A DNA stretch of 64,000 nucleotides from Candidatus Nitrotoga sp. CP45 (lineage in GTDB: Bacteria > Pseudomonadota > Gammaproteobacteria > Burkholderiales > Gallionellaceae). Under the pieces are notes generated by a model. It was not told the DNA's origin. It saw only the letters and a list, made by a program, of their open reading frames with translations, and did not search any database. The stretch spans positions 96,530-160,529 of the forward strand of contig CAMCFJ010000002.1 of assembly GCA_945874105.1 (NCBI GenBank). Direction: 5' to 3'. The position numbers and the translations under genes are program-made. Of the stretch, positions 36,741 through 45,450 are shown in pieces. The stretch's first letter is position 1, and each line of letters starts with the position of its first letter.

Positions 36741-37013
36741 ATGGAATTTGATAATGACCCGGCAAAGGCCGCGCACAATCTGAAAAAGCACAATGTTAGC
36801 TTTGAGGAAGCTGCGTCAGCTTTTGGCGACCCGATGTCCTATACCTTTGCCGATCCGGATCACTCCATTGGCGAAGAGCGCTGGCTTATGTTTGGTTTGT
36901 CGCTGACCAATCGAGTTCTTGTAGTGATCTATACTCATCGTCGCGGGAAGTATCGGATAATCAGTGCGCGACTTGCCACAAAGCATGAAAGGAAAATTTA
37001 TGAAGAAGGATGA
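36741..37013 (+). CDS. BrnT-family toxin
   Basis: The 90-residue protein matches BrnT, a RelE-fold ribonuclease toxin: MEFDNDPAKAAHNLKKHNVS, FEEAASAF, the central DHSIGEERWLMFG and the C-terminal RIISARLATKHERKIYEE with its conserved Arg, Glu and His. Its gene precedes that of the antitoxin and overlaps it by 14 bp, the standard brnT-brnA order. Confidence 0.93.
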   Translation: MEFDNDPAKAAHNLKKHNVSFEEAASAFGDPMSYTFADPDHSIGEERWLMFGLSLTNRVLVVIYTHRRGKYRIISARLATKHERKIYEEG

Positions 37014-37251
37014 TGAAATGCGTGCCGAATATCGGCGTGAGGATCTTGGCAAAGGTGTGCGTGGAAAGCATTGTGCCGAGTTCAAGAAAGGCAGTAATTT
37101 GGTGCTGCTTACCCCAGAATTATCAAAAATTTTCCCTAGCAACGAAGCGGTAAATGCCGCGCTAAATTCTCTTGTTGAAGTTGCCCGATCCGCTTCCGGC
37201 ATAACCCGGCGTTCAACACGGACGCGCGCAAAAGCAGCGCGCGCCGGTTAA
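37000..37251 (+). CDS. BrnA-type antitoxin of the BrnT toxin
   Basis: The 83-residue protein has MRAEYRREDLGKGVRGKH at its start and a ribbon-helix-helix-like C-terminal part, NLVLLTPELSKIFPSNEAVN then AALNSLVEVA. It would neutralise BrnT and repress the pair. AGGA precedes both the ATG at 37000 and another at 37018; I choose the first because the overlap with brnT is the usual arrangement. The final basic tail (RRSTRTRAKAARA) is likely disordered or contacts DNA. Confidence 0.85.
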   Translation: MKKDDEMRAEYRREDLGKGVRGKHCAEFKKGSNLVLLTPELSKIFPSNEAVNAALNSLVEVARSASGITRRSTRTRAKAARAG

Positions 37252-37282
37252 CTTTACGTTGTACGTCATTAACAGGATTACC

Positions 37283-38131
37283 ATGACCCTACCTACCTTC
37301 GACGACTTGATGAACCCACTGCTTGAAGCTCTGCGGAAGCTTGGAGGATCTGGTTCCATTGAAGAGATTTACTCCAAAACTGTCGAGATCACTGAACTCA
37401 CAGAAGATGTGCTCGCGCAGCTTCACGACCCCGACAAGAGTAGCCAAACCGAAGTCGGCTATCGCCTTGCTTGGGCGCGAACATATCTCCGCAAATACGG
37501 CCTATTGGAAAACTCCAGCCGCGGAGTTTGGTCGCTTACAGAAAAAGCTAAGAACATTGAATCCATAGAGCCTGCTGAGGTTCTTCGCTTTGTCCGCGCA
37601 CTCGATAAATTGGAAACCCCAAAAAAGCGTCCTGCCGATGAAACCGCGCGCGAACTCTCAGAAGAAGAGGGATGGAAAGACAAACTTTCCGCAGTCCTTA
37701 CTCAAAAACTTGAACCTGCTGGCTTCGAGCGTTTGGTTCAACGAATCTTGCGCGAATCTGGATTTATCCACGTTGAAGTTACTGGCCGCACTGGAGATGG
37801 AGGTATTGACGGAAAGGGCATTGCCCGCATTCACGGCTTCATGAGCTTTCACGTTCTTTTTCAATGCAAGCGTTACAAGGGTTCTGTTGGAGCTGGAGAA
37901 ATTCGTGACTTTCGTGGAGCTATGGTGGGTCGTGCCGACAAGGGCTTGTTTATTACTACAGGTTCTTTTACTCCAGCCGCAGTAAAGGAAGCAACGCGCG
38001 ATGGCGCTCCTCCAATTGATCTTGTCGATGGTGATGAACTCGCCGAGAAACTGAAAGAGCTGGCTCTTGGCGTTAAAACGGAACAGGTGGAGCGCGTCAG
38101 CGTTGATGCTGCGTGGTTTGAAAGCATATGA
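37283..38131 (+). CDS. Mrr-family restriction endonuclease
   Basis: The 282-residue protein has an N-terminal winged-helix Mrr domain (TFDDLMNPLLEALRKLGGSG to about residue 90) and a C-terminal PD-(D/E)xK nuclease domain. The nuclease core is visible as GFERLVQRILRESGF, GRTGDGGIDGKG with the metal-binding Asp and LFQCKRYKG with the QxK catalytic pair. Mrr proteins cleave methylated DNA (type IV). The ATG at 37283 is preferred over an upstream start at 37259. No cognate methylase is nearby, as expected for type IV. It lies 31 bp after the BrnA gene. Confidence 0.92.
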   Translation: MTLPTFDDLMNPLLEALRKLGGSGSIEEIYSKTVEITELTEDVLAQLHDPDKSSQTEVGYRLAWARTYLRKYGLLENSSRGVWSLTEKAKNIESIEPAEVLRFVRALDKLETPKKRPADETARELSEEEGWKDKLSAVLTQKLEPAGFERLVQRILRESGFIHVEVTGRTGDGGIDGKGIARIHGFMSFHVLFQCKRYKGSVGAGEIRDFRGAMVGRADKGLFITTGSFTPAAVKEATRDGAPPIDLVDGDELAEKLKELALGVKTEQVERVSVDAAWFESI

Positions 38132-38136
38132 CGTAT

Positions 38137-38192
38137 AACGAGTAAGGTTAGATTCTGATCGCGAAGCGAGCCACAATCTAACCTTACTCGTT
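38137..38192. terminator. 18-bp perfect stem between convergent genes
   Basis: AACGAGTAAGGTTAGATT and its exact complement flank a 20-nt loop. It starts 5 bp after the mrr stop codon and ends 28 bp before the convergent ankyrin gene's stop. It could end transcription from both sides, though there is no long T-run. Confidence 0.5.
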
Positions 38193-38219
38193 GAACTGTC
38201 AATTCAGCAAAGAATAATA

Positions 38220-38888
38220 CTAAGGCTTAGTGTGATAAACGGTTTCATCCCCAGCTAATCGGTTGTCGGTATTACCCGGTGTGGACTCACTGAATTTTTT
38301 CTGCGCATCGACTGGTAACGAGCTATTTTGTTCACGCACGGATTTAAGATAGCGTTGTGTTTCGCCCTTTGTCGTTTGGTCCGGGGTTGCCCTTTCTATA
38401 TTTTTAATCGTGATATTCGCGCCATGTTCAATTAGAAGCTGGGCGGATTCCAGATTTCCAACTTTGTGCAAAGCGGTATTTCCTTTTTTAATAATCATGC
38501 TTCCCGTGTCAAGCTGGACATTAGGGTTGGCACCCGCAACCAGTAAACATCGAGCCACTTCAGGAAAGTCCACCCAGATATACAAGGCGGTTAAGCCATC
38601 TTTATCTTGAAATTTAGCATCGGCACCGTGATCGGTTAAAAATATTGCGAGTTCGGGTTCATTAACGTCGAATATCGGGGGACGATTATTGTAATCAACA
38701 ATGTTTGGATCGGCTCCGTTGTCAATTAACAGTTGTGCCGCTTCTATACTTTCAGCATAGTGCAACGCCGTTTTCCCAAAAAAATCTTGAATGTTTATAT
38801 CTGCACCAGGTTTAATTGCATCCCTCATTCCCTCTAAATTGTTATCCATCGTCGCTGTTATGATGGCTTCATCAGGTTCATTTTGCAT
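38220..38888 (-). CDS. ankyrin-repeat protein
   Basis: The 222-residue protein has about five ankyrin repeats from residue 25 to 165: GKTALHYAESIEAAQLLIDN, GADPNIVDYNNRPPIFD, LTDHGADAKFQDKDGLTALY, LVAGANPNVQLD and GNTALHKVGNLESAQLLIEH. No signal peptide or catalytic domain is present; the charged C-terminal tail is probably flexible. Such proteins bind other proteins; the partner is unknown. The ATG at 38888 is preferred to a TTG ten codons upstream. It lies 32 bp beyond the moeA end, so the moaA-moeA transcript may run on into... no: it is upstream-distal, reading in the same direction after moeA. Confidence 0.85.
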   Translation of the reverse strand: MQNEPDEAIITATMDNNLEGMRDAIKPGADINIQDFFGKTALHYAESIEAAQLLIDNGADPNIVDYNNRPPIFDVNEPELAIFLTDHGADAKFQDKDGLTALYIWVDFPEVARCLLVAGANPNVQLDTGSMIIKKGNTALHKVGNLESAQLLIEHGANITIKNIERATPDQTTKGETQRYLKSVREQNSSLPVDAQKKFSESTPGNTDNRLAGDETVYHTKP

Positions 38889-38950
38889 ATTTATCTTCTG
38901 TAGGCTAAAGAGCTTCAAATATTTCTAGTCGGGATAGTATTTCGCCCATA

Positions 38951-40204
38951 TTAAAATGGTTGTACTTGGACAGTGCTACCTGCTTCAATGTTTCCCTGCG
39001 ATGCAGGTAGCACAATGAAGCAATTTGCTTTGCTCATTGAGCTGAGAATGCCGGAGCATTGAGCGCCTGTTGTGTGCACTATCCACCCGCCGCTTTTATC
39101 TTTACTGAGAACGCCACGCTGAAATTCGGTTCGTCCGGGTACTTTTCGGATAGGGCTTAAGCAACTAGCCTGGAACTCGATGATTAGTTTGGGTTGCTGC
39201 CCCATCAGCGCGCGTAAAGCGTCGCGAACGAACTGCTGGAAAGTTACCATGACGGCAACCGGGTTGCCTGGCAATCCGAAAAAATGGCAAGTCCCGATCT
39301 TGCCATAAGCAAGTGGCTTGCCCGGCTTCATGGCTATTTTCCAGAACACGACCTCGCCAATTTCCGCTAACAGTTGCTTGATGTAATCAGCCTCACCGAC
39401 TGAAACTCCACCGCTGGTTATAATGACATCAGCTCGCTCTGCGGCGTCTAGCAACGCCATTTTGAGACTGGCTTTGTCGTCACGAATGGTACCCATGTCT
39501 ATAACTTCCACGCCTAGTTCGCCCAACATACCTAGCAGGGTATAGCGATTACTGTTATATATTTCACCCGGAGCCAACGGTGTTCCTGGTTGCTGCAATT
39601 CGTCACCGGTTGAAAATAGCGCAACTTTTAGTTTGCGGTAAACTTTGACATCACTGAAACCAAGCGACGCCATCAAGCCCATCTCGGCGGGGCGAATGAT
39701 CTGACCGCGAGTCAGCACCGTAGCGCCCTGCGTAATATCTTCCCCGACCAAGCGAATGTTCTGACCACGAAGGTGCCCTTCCCCTATTTCAATAAAGGAT
39801 CCTGCGACCTGAACGTGCTCTTGCATCACCACGCTATCGCAGCCTTCAGGAATGAGAGCGCCAGTCATAATGCGCACGCATTCGCCTGCCGCAACATGAC
39901 CCTTAAAGACGCGTCCGGCAAAGGCACTGCCAATAATGGCGAGTCGGCCAGCCTTTGCCAGGTCTTCGCTACGCACGGCGTAACCATCCATTGCCGAGTA
40001 GTCGTGCGGCGGCACATTCATCGGGGAAAGTATGTCTGCCGCCAACGTGCGCTGCAATGAATCGCACAGATTAATCGACTCATACTCCGTGAGTGGCGCG
40101 AGAAATTGCTGGATAAGCTGGCGAGCCTGTTCCACCGGCATTGAATCCGGGTCGTAATCACCCATTGTTTCAAGGGTGGACAAGAAGGAAGGCTTGGATT
40201 CCAT
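38951..40204 (-). CDS. moeA: molybdopterin molybdenumtransferase
   Basis: The 417-residue enzyme inserts molybdate into adenylylated molybdopterin, the last step of Moco synthesis. Motifs include PPHDYSAMDGYAV, GEDITQGATVL, STGDEL, IYNSNRYTL, ITSGGVSVGEADY with the catalytic Asp, and GLPGNPVAVMVTF. The start at 40204 follows AAAGGA at good spacing; a frame extension of 84 codons upstream is not conserved and overlaps moaA. It is downstream of moaA and close to modABC, so molybdate uptake and use are genetically linked. Confidence 0.97.
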   Translation of the reverse strand: MESKPSFLSTLETMGDYDPDSMPVEQARQLIQQFLAPLTEYESINLCDSLQRTLAADILSPMNVPPHDYSAMDGYAVRSEDLAKAGRLAIIGSAFAGRVFKGHVAAGECVRIMTGALIPEGCDSVVMQEHVQVAGSFIEIGEGHLRGQNIRLVGEDITQGATVLTRGQIIRPAEMGLMASLGFSDVKVYRKLKVALFSTGDELQQPGTPLAPGEIYNSNRYTLLGMLGELGVEVIDMGTIRDDKASLKMALLDAAERADVIITSGGVSVGEADYIKQLLAEIGEVVFWKIAMKPGKPLAYGKIGTCHFFGLPGNPVAVMVTFQQFVRDALRALMGQQPKLIIEFQASCLSPIRKVPGRTEFQRGVLSKDKSGGWIVHTTGAQCSGILSSMSKANCFIVLPASQGNIEAGSTVQVQPF

Positions 40205-40353
40205 GATGTGTCCTTTGCTAGGTTTGGCAGTCGGATAACGCTGTGCGGGTGACAGCAAAATTACCAGACCAATTTTCGGTTTCGCTTGATATGGGTAGTG
40301 CTGCCTGGATAAATGATTTTGACGCACCTGACAGACAGATGCGCACTTGCAGG

Positions 40354-41469
40354 CTATCCCCCGATATAAGACATTTCGATCTTTTTGCCTGTTTGTGTCT
40401 TGCTCTTTGTGTTTGCACTCCTTAACTCTGAATAGCGATCCGCGCGCAGCCGCCATAGGTGTGCAAGGGCAGTAGAAATTTCTTGATCTGTTTTTCCGCT
40501 ATGCATGAGTGCTCGCAAATCGTGGCCACTCTCCGCAAAGAGGCAGGTATACAGCTTGCCTTCGGTTGACAATCTGGCACGAACGCATTCGTGACAAAAA
40601 GTCTTGGTGATGCTTGAGATAACACCGATTTCACCCCCGCCATCCTGGTAGCGCCAACGCTCTGCAGTCTCGCCGGTGTAGTTAGGTTCGATTTCTTCGA
40701 GTGGCATGTGGGCGGAAATTCGTCGCACCACTTCGGCAGATGGAATCACCTCGCCCATTTCCCACTGGTTAGAAGTCCCTACATCCATGTATTCGATGAA
40801 TCGCAGTATGAAGGGAGAGCCTTTGAAATGGCGTGCCATGGGTACGATTTCCTGATCGTTCATGCCACTTTTGACAACCATGTTTATCTTGATTGGGCCG
40901 AGGCCTACTGAGTGGGCGACATCCAGACTGCGCAGAACATCCGACACAGGAAAATCAACGCCGTTCATGCGTCTGAAAGTGGCATCATCCAGCGAATCCA
41001 GAGAGACCGTAACACGATTTAATCCTGCATCTTTCAGGGATTGAGCTTTTTTTCCGAGTAACGCACCATTGGTAGTCAGCGTCAGATCCAAGTCGCTACC
41101 ATCGTATGTTTTCAGCTTTGCCAGCATCTCGATTAAATTTTCTACGTGCTTGCGCAACAGAGGTTCACCACCGGTAAGGCGGATTTTCTGAACGCCATGG
41201 TTAACGAAAATTTGTGCGACGCGAGTGATTTCTTCAAAAGTCATCATTGACGCCCGTGGCATAAATACATGATCTTTGCCAAATGCCTCTACCGGCATGC
41301 AATACACGCATCGGAAATTGCATCGATCTGTGAGTGAAATGCGCAAATCCTGTAATGGCCGTCCAAACGCGTCACCGATAAGTCCATTGGGCTCTTCCAT
41401 AACAGCGGGTATGACTGGAGCTGCCTTGGAATGGCGATAATCTATAATTGGAATTATTTTTTTTGGCAT
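40354..41469 (-). CDS. moaA: GTP 3',8-cyclase (radical SAM)
   Basis: The 371-residue enzyme starts Moco synthesis from GTP. The radical-SAM cluster motif CNFRCVYC is near residue 50, [10 protein letters not shown] follows, and the second cluster is ligated by [10 protein letters not shown] and the later CLF. The C-terminus ends SYIGG, the Gly-Gly tail required for activity. ATGs at 41469 and 41496 are both possible, neither with a strong ribosome site. moeA follows after 149 bp. No Moco riboswitch was recognised upstream. Confidence 0.96.
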   Translation of the reverse strand: MPKKIIPIIDYRHSKAAPVIPAVMEEPNGLIGDAFGRPLQDLRISLTDRCNFRCVYCMPVEAFGKDHVFMPRASMMTFEEITRVAQIFVNHGVQKIRLTGGEPLLRKHVENLIEMLAKLKTYDGSDLDLTLTTNGALLGKKAQSLKDAGLNRVTVSLDSLDDATFRRMNGVDFPVSDVLRSLDVAHSVGLGPIKINMVVKSGMNDQEIVPMARHFKGSPFILRFIEYMDVGTSNQWEMGEVIPSAEVVRRISAHMPLEEIEPNYTGETAERWRYQDGGGEIGVISSITKTFCHECVRARLSTEGKLYTCLFAESGHDLRALMHSGKTDQEISTALAHLWRLRADRYSELRSANTKSKTQTGKKIEMSYIGG

Positions 41470-41740
41470 GGCATTAGGCCCAATATAATCAGGCATGGTA
41501 GTAGTAGTTGATGGTTATGGTTTCAGTACTTACACTCGGATTATAAAGCAGCAACCATTCAAGAAATCCTAAAGGCATGCGGCAATCTTACTTTGTTATT
41601 TTTTTAAAACCACATCGGAACAACAAATTGATTGTCAGAGTACACGATTGTAAGCATCTATGGCAATGCAAATATAACCGTATTGAATGCATGGACTTTG
41701 TATAAAACCATGTCGCAATTGCCTGCTGAAACTGTCTTGT

Positions 41741-41790
41741 GTCAAATCGCACCTGGTCTTGCCTAAAAACTTGAATTTTTAGAGGCGCCC
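41741..41790. repeat. truncated end of the 141-bp MITE family
   Basis: GTCTTGCCTAAAAACTTGAA continues to TTTTTAGAGGCGCCC, matching the complement of the left end of the element at 6273-6413 with a few changes. The rest of the element is missing. It lies in the 294-bp gap between moaA and the TonB-like gene, directly against the TonB-like stop codon. The gap otherwise shows AT-rich DNA only, presumably with the moaA promoter. Confidence 0.6.
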
Positions 41791-42657
41791 TTAACGAAAT
41801 GGCGGACTTCGCTGAAAGCCGGAGTCTGGGCCAAAAAACTCAAGCATCAAAAAATCTTCAAGCCCATCATTATCTTCCATGCGTGCAGACAGGACGACAA
41901 CGCGGCTGAGGCGGTGCGATTCCCAGTTAAAATTTCCGTTGAAATGCTTGCGAATCAGCTCGATCATCCTGCGAACAATTGCGCGCTCCACATCGCCATT
42001 TATCCCGGCATCGACTTCGATTATTTCGCGCCGAGAATTGTTATAGTCTGTCGTCCAACCTCGAAATGAAAACCGTGCGGTTCGAACCCCCTTGCTGATA
42101 ATTTGAAACACCCCGCTTGTACCTTGTGGCTGGAGATTGCGCTTGATGTTGGCCATCCTTTTTTCGTCAACTGAAAGCTGGCGTTGGCTAGGCATTGTTT
42201 CTACATTTTCTCGTTCATCAGACATCTTGGCTGCCTGGCGGCGCGCAATGTAGCTCGCCAGATCAACCGGGGGCGCTGAATGTTGAACTGGAGGGGCGGC
42301 TATGGGAACATCCGTCTCGATAGCCCGAGGCTGAGGTAAGGGCGGGGGTTCAGGCTCAGGTTTTGGCTCAGGTTTAGGTTTAGGCTCTGGCTTAGGCTCT
42401 GGTTTAGGCTCTGGTTTAGGTTTTGGCTCAGGTTTAGGTTTAGGCTCAGGACTCTTTTCTGGGGGAGGCGCGGATTCTTGTTCTGGTTTTGCGTCGGGCA
42501 ATTCTACAAAGCGTGCATCAATTGGCAGCGCATGACCAATCTCTTCCTTGGGAGATTTCAGGAAATATCCGAATTCCCAAATGATGGCCAGCCAAATGAT
42601 GGCCGCCAGTGGTATTGACCACCAGAATCGAATCTCCTTCGATCTAGATTCGGGCAT
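41791..42657 (-). CDS. TonB-like energy-transducing protein
   Basis: The 288-residue protein has one N-terminal membrane helix (about residues 13-27), then a long Pro-Glu-Pro-Lys spacer of PEPKPKPEPKPE type (about 60-110) as in TonB, which spans the periplasm. The C-terminal domain lacks an obvious YP motif of classical TonB but the position after ExbB and ExbD supports a TonB/TolA-like role. Tandem PEPK repeats make the length prone to change. The stop lies directly next to a MITE remnant. Confidence 0.75.
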   Translation of the reverse strand: MPESRSKEIRFWWSIPLAAIIWLAIIWEFGYFLKSPKEEIGHALPIDARFVELPDAKPEQESAPPPEKSPEPKPKPEPKPKPEPKPEPKPEPKPKPEPKPEPEPPPLPQPRAIETDVPIAAPPVQHSAPPVDLASYIARRQAAKMSDERENVETMPSQRQLSVDEKRMANIKRNLQPQGTSGVFQIISKGVRTARFSFRGWTTDYNNSRREIIEVDAGINGDVERAIVRRMIELIRKHFNGNFNWESHRLSRVVVLSARMEDNDGLEDFLMLEFFGPDSGFQRSPPFR

Positions 42658-42667
42658 GCTTACCACG

Positions 42668-43069
42668 TCATTTATGTTTTACCGCAATCAAAAAATGTTG
42701 AGCGCCGGCGGATCGAGCCTGCAACATCGCCTGCACTACCAAGCCTTGCGGTGCTTCGTTGTCCGCTGATACGACCAAGCTTTGTTGCGAATCGTGTAAC
42801 AGCGGCCTGAGTGCAGTGGCCAGGGTTTCCAGCGTGACGGGAATTCGATTGATAAAGATTTGGCTATCACCCGTCAGCGTCAGCGTTACCGGCGCATCAG
42901 CTTTGAGCTTTTCGGCTTCGCCTTGGGGCAGATTCACCTGCAGGGAATCAAGATTCTGCATCGACAATGAAGACAGCATGAATGTCACCAGCAAGAAAAA
43001 CATCACATCGATCATCGGGATGATCTCGATGCGCCCCTTGCGATACGTTCTGGGTTTACGCAGCTTCAT
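42668..43069 (-). CDS. ExbD/TolR-family biopolymer transport protein
   Basis: The 133-residue protein has a short basic cytoplasmic N-terminus (MKLRKPRTYRKGRIEIIP) and one membrane helix, MIDVMFFLLVTFML, with the conserved Asp that carries protons. A periplasmic domain follows. With the ExbB-like protein it forms the proton-driven motor energising the TonB-like protein. The ATG at 43069 lies inside the exbB 3' end (14-bp overlap). Confidence 0.92.
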   Translation of the reverse strand: MKLRKPRTYRKGRIEIIPMIDVMFFLLVTFMLSSLSMQNLDSLQVNLPQGEAEKLKADAPVTLTLTGDSQIFINRIPVTLETLATALRPLLHDSQQSLVVSADNEAPQGLVVQAMLQARSAGAQHFLIAVKHK

Positions 43070-43703
43070 GGATGCTACCCTGCTGATCCAAACGGATGTG
43101 ATCAATCAGACGTGTGCCGAGGCGCTCCATTTCATCCATCGTTTGTGATTGCAGACGAGAAAAATAATTAAATCCAAATAATGCAATCAGCGCGATTAAC
43201 AAGCCGACTGCAGTTGCAATAAGCGCCTGCGCCACACCCCCTGTTACTCCCGTAGGATTGACGACGCCGCTGCCGCCGATTATCTGGAATGCGTGCATCA
43301 TCCCAACAATTGTTCCCATCAGTCCGAGCAAAGGTGCAGCGGTGACGATGGTTTCCAACACCCATAATCTGCCCGCAAGGGATGTTTCAATCAATTGGGC
43401 TTCATCGGCGGCGCGAGATTCAGTCCACCATGAAGGACGATGCCGATTGGCGATTACCACCTCAAAAAATCGCTTGTAATAGTGACGTTCGTTCAACCCG
43501 GAAAGTATTTTTTCCAGGTCTGCCCATGCGAAGCCATAAGTTTCAACAAGGTTGAGCACGTCATATGAAAGACGCGCATAACGCCCATAGAGGAACGCCT
43601 TCTCAAGCATAATGGCTAAAGCGATTACCCCCAGCAAAGACAAGGGCAGGATAATTATCCCGCCGAGTTTAAATGCCATCCAAACTTCTTGTAGCTCTTG
43701 CAT
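43056..43703 (-). CDS. ExbB/MotA-family proton channel protein
   Basis: The 215-residue protein has three membrane helices: IILPLSLLGVIALAIML near residue 15 and two C-terminal ones in LLGLMGTIVGMMHAF and ALIATAVGLLIALIALFGFN, the MotA/TolQ/ExbB signature region. The ATG at 43703 follows GGAG at ideal spacing, which settles the start. It is the first gene of an exbB-exbD-tonB-like operon that may energise an outer membrane receptor encoded elsewhere. Confidence 0.93.
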   Translation of the reverse strand: MQELQEVWMAFKLGGIIILPLSLLGVIALAIMLEKAFLYGRYARLSYDVLNLVETYGFAWADLEKILSGLNERHYYKRFFEVVIANRHRPSWWTESRAADEAQLIETSLAGRLWVLETIVTAAPLLGLMGTIVGMMHAFQIIGGSGVVNPTGVTGGVAQALIATAVGLLIALIALFGFNYFSRLQSQTMDEMERLGTRLIDHIRLDQQGSIHEAA

Positions 43704-44120
43704 GGTTATCTCCAAATGAAAGGGATAATCCCCGTTTGCCCGTTAAAAAACTTATTGCTTACCAGGAAAATTTTTCGCCGTGGTCCAAACCGAGAGACGC
43801 CTGCTCCCATTCTAATTCCCCTGAATTTCTTCATTTTACCCAACTTTAGACATTCAGCCTTCATCCTTGCATCACCCGAACGATGACACCGTTCAAACTG
43901 AAACAATAACGACTCATGCTGCCCGCTACTAATGGCTGCACTACACCCGTAGTCTTGTGTCGCCGCATTGCTCCTGCAAGGTGAATATCGAGGACTGCCG
44001 GCTGGAACCGCACCGAGTAGAATGTCGGCATGTATAAAGCTATCAAAAAATGTACAAGAAAAATCTCAGTTAACGCTCTATTACGCTACGATATTGAGCA
44101 CCGATAAACCACACGAACTT
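43704..44120. other. divergent intergenic region between exbB and nnrS
   Basis: This 417-bp stretch should hold promoters of the two divergent units. A minus-strand open frame (43861-44046, ending SLNGVIVRVMQG) looks more protein-like than its surroundings but has no start signal and no family I know. No FNR/NNR-type box was found upstream of nnrS. Confidence 0.4.
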
Positions 44121-45350
44121 ATGACAACTTCAAAACAGTGGCATATCTTTATTGCCGCACCTCACCGCGTTATGTTCTTCGGCGGCGCACTGCAAACCCT
44201 TGCCGTGATGCTGTGGTTGATGACTGAGTTGCTGACAAGGCATGGTGCGCTCTGGCATCCCATACCTTGGGCAATTGCACCCAGTGCCGCACATGCATGG
44301 TTGATGATCTACGGCCTGTTTCCGTTTTTCTTGTTCGGCTTTCTGATGACTACGTTTCCACGCTGGATGAAAGGCAGCGAAATCCCGCCGCATCGATATG
44401 TGCCCGCCTTTGTGCTGCTCATGCTAGGGGCTGTCAGTTTCCATATCGGACTTTTGATTAGTCATGCCATATTAATTGTCGCCACCATCAGCACGCTATC
44501 GGGATGGATCCTGGCACTATATGCACTGTTGCGCGTATTGCTTGACACTTCACACCAAAACAAACGTCACCCGCAACTCATTTTCATCGCACTGAGCCTG
44601 GGTTGGTGCGGCCTCGTTGCCTACCTCATCTGGTTATTGGGTGACAACGCAGCATGGTTGCGTTTCTCTATTCAAGGAGGACTGTGGCTATTCCTGTTGC
44701 CGGTATTTTCCAGTGTTGCGCATCGCATGATTCCATTCTTCACCGCCAGTGCGCTGACGCATAACTATATCCCGAGTCCGCATTGGGCTTGGTGGATCAT
44801 GTTGGTTGCCAGCGCGGGGCATGGCCTGCTGCAACTCAATGATGCCTCCGCCTGGCTTTGGCTATGCGACGCACCACTGGCTATCGTGGCACTTTATTTA
44901 ACGCAAAGCTGGGGATTTCGCCACAGCCTGAAAATCCCGCTGCTGGGCGTATTGCATATCGGGTTTGCCTGGCTCAGCATCGCCATGCTGCTGTTCGCCG
45001 TGCAAAGCTTTGTGCTATTTGTCAGCCATGGCAAAACCTTTATCTGGGGGCTTGCACCCTTGCATGCACTGACCATAGGCTGCTTCTCCACAATTCTGAT
45101 CGGCATGGCCACACGCGTCACACTCGGTCATTCCGGGCTGCCGATGAAAGTGGGCAACCCGATCAATTTAATGTTTATGGGATTTCAGCTTGTCGCCGTG
45201 CTGCGTGTGCTGGCGGACATATTGCCAATGCAAGCCGGACACTGGCTGTATGTCGCTGCTGGAGCAGTCTGGCTGGCGAGTTTTGGGTCTTGGGTGGTGC
45301 GCTATTTACCTGTCTACTGGCGACCACGCACTGATGGCCGGCCCGGTTGA
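44121..45350 (+). CDS. nnrS: NnrS-family membrane protein
   Basis: The 409-residue protein has about 12 membrane helices. FIAAPHRVMFFGGALQTLAVM, HAWLMIYGLFPFFLFGFLMTTFPRW, HRMIPFFTASAL and ALTIGCFSTILIGMATRVTLGHSG (quoted by class) carry the conserved His and Arg residues of NnrS, a haem- and copper-containing protein expressed under nitric oxide or denitrifying conditions that relieves nitrosative stress. The ATG at 44121 is chosen because 51 upstream codons are not membrane-like or conserved. It stands alone, divergent from exbB. Confidence 0.92.
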   Translation: MTTSKQWHIFIAAPHRVMFFGGALQTLAVMLWLMTELLTRHGALWHPIPWAIAPSAAHAWLMIYGLFPFFLFGFLMTTFPRWMKGSEIPPHRYVPAFVLLMLGAVSFHIGLLISHAILIVATISTLSGWILALYALLRVLLDTSHQNKRHPQLIFIALSLGWCGLVAYLIWLLGDNAAWLRFSIQGGLWLFLLPVFSSVAHRMIPFFTASALTHNYIPSPHWAWWIMLVASAGHGLLQLNDASAWLWLCDAPLAIVALYLTQSWGFRHSLKIPLLGVLHIGFAWLSIAMLLFAVQSFVLFVSHGKTFIWGLAPLHALTIGCFSTILIGMATRVTLGHSGLPMKVGNPINLMFMGFQLVAVLRVLADILPMQAGHWLYVAAGAVWLASFGSWVVRYLPVYWRPRTDGRPG

Positions 45351-45396
45351 GCAGTGCCAACGACACTTCACTCAATATAAAAAAAACATTTTGGCA

Positions 45397-45440
45397 CTAG
45401 ACGCTTTGGCACATTGATCTTTGTGCGAACAAAGCGTAGC
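45397..45440. repeat. 44-bp element, copy 1, before the secreted HNH gene
   Basis: CGCTTTG at 45402 and CAAAGCG at 45430 form outer arms around an inner GCACA/TGTGC pair. A copy with about five changes lies at 50693-50735, before another gene for a secreted protein. It overlaps the region where promoter or ribosome-site sequences should be. Confidence 0.6.
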
Positions 45441-45450
45441 TTGCGCACCC

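Noticed and set aside
40205..40456. 84-codon upstream extension of moeA
   Set aside because: It overlaps moaA, is unlike MoeA proteins, and a good ribosome site precedes the ATG at 40204.
41497..41740. possible Moco riboswitch before moaA
   Set aside because: I could not find the conserved paired elements of that RNA; the stretch is AT rich and partly a MITE remnant. A covariance-model search would decide.
42330..42480. short tandem DNA repeats that might suggest a CRISPR or satellite
   Set aside because: They encode the Pro-Glu-Pro-Lys spacer of the TonB-like protein in frame; there are no unique spacers.
43861..44046. 61-codon minus-strand open frame upstream of nnrS
   Set aside because: No ribosome site and no family; mentioned only in the intergenic note.
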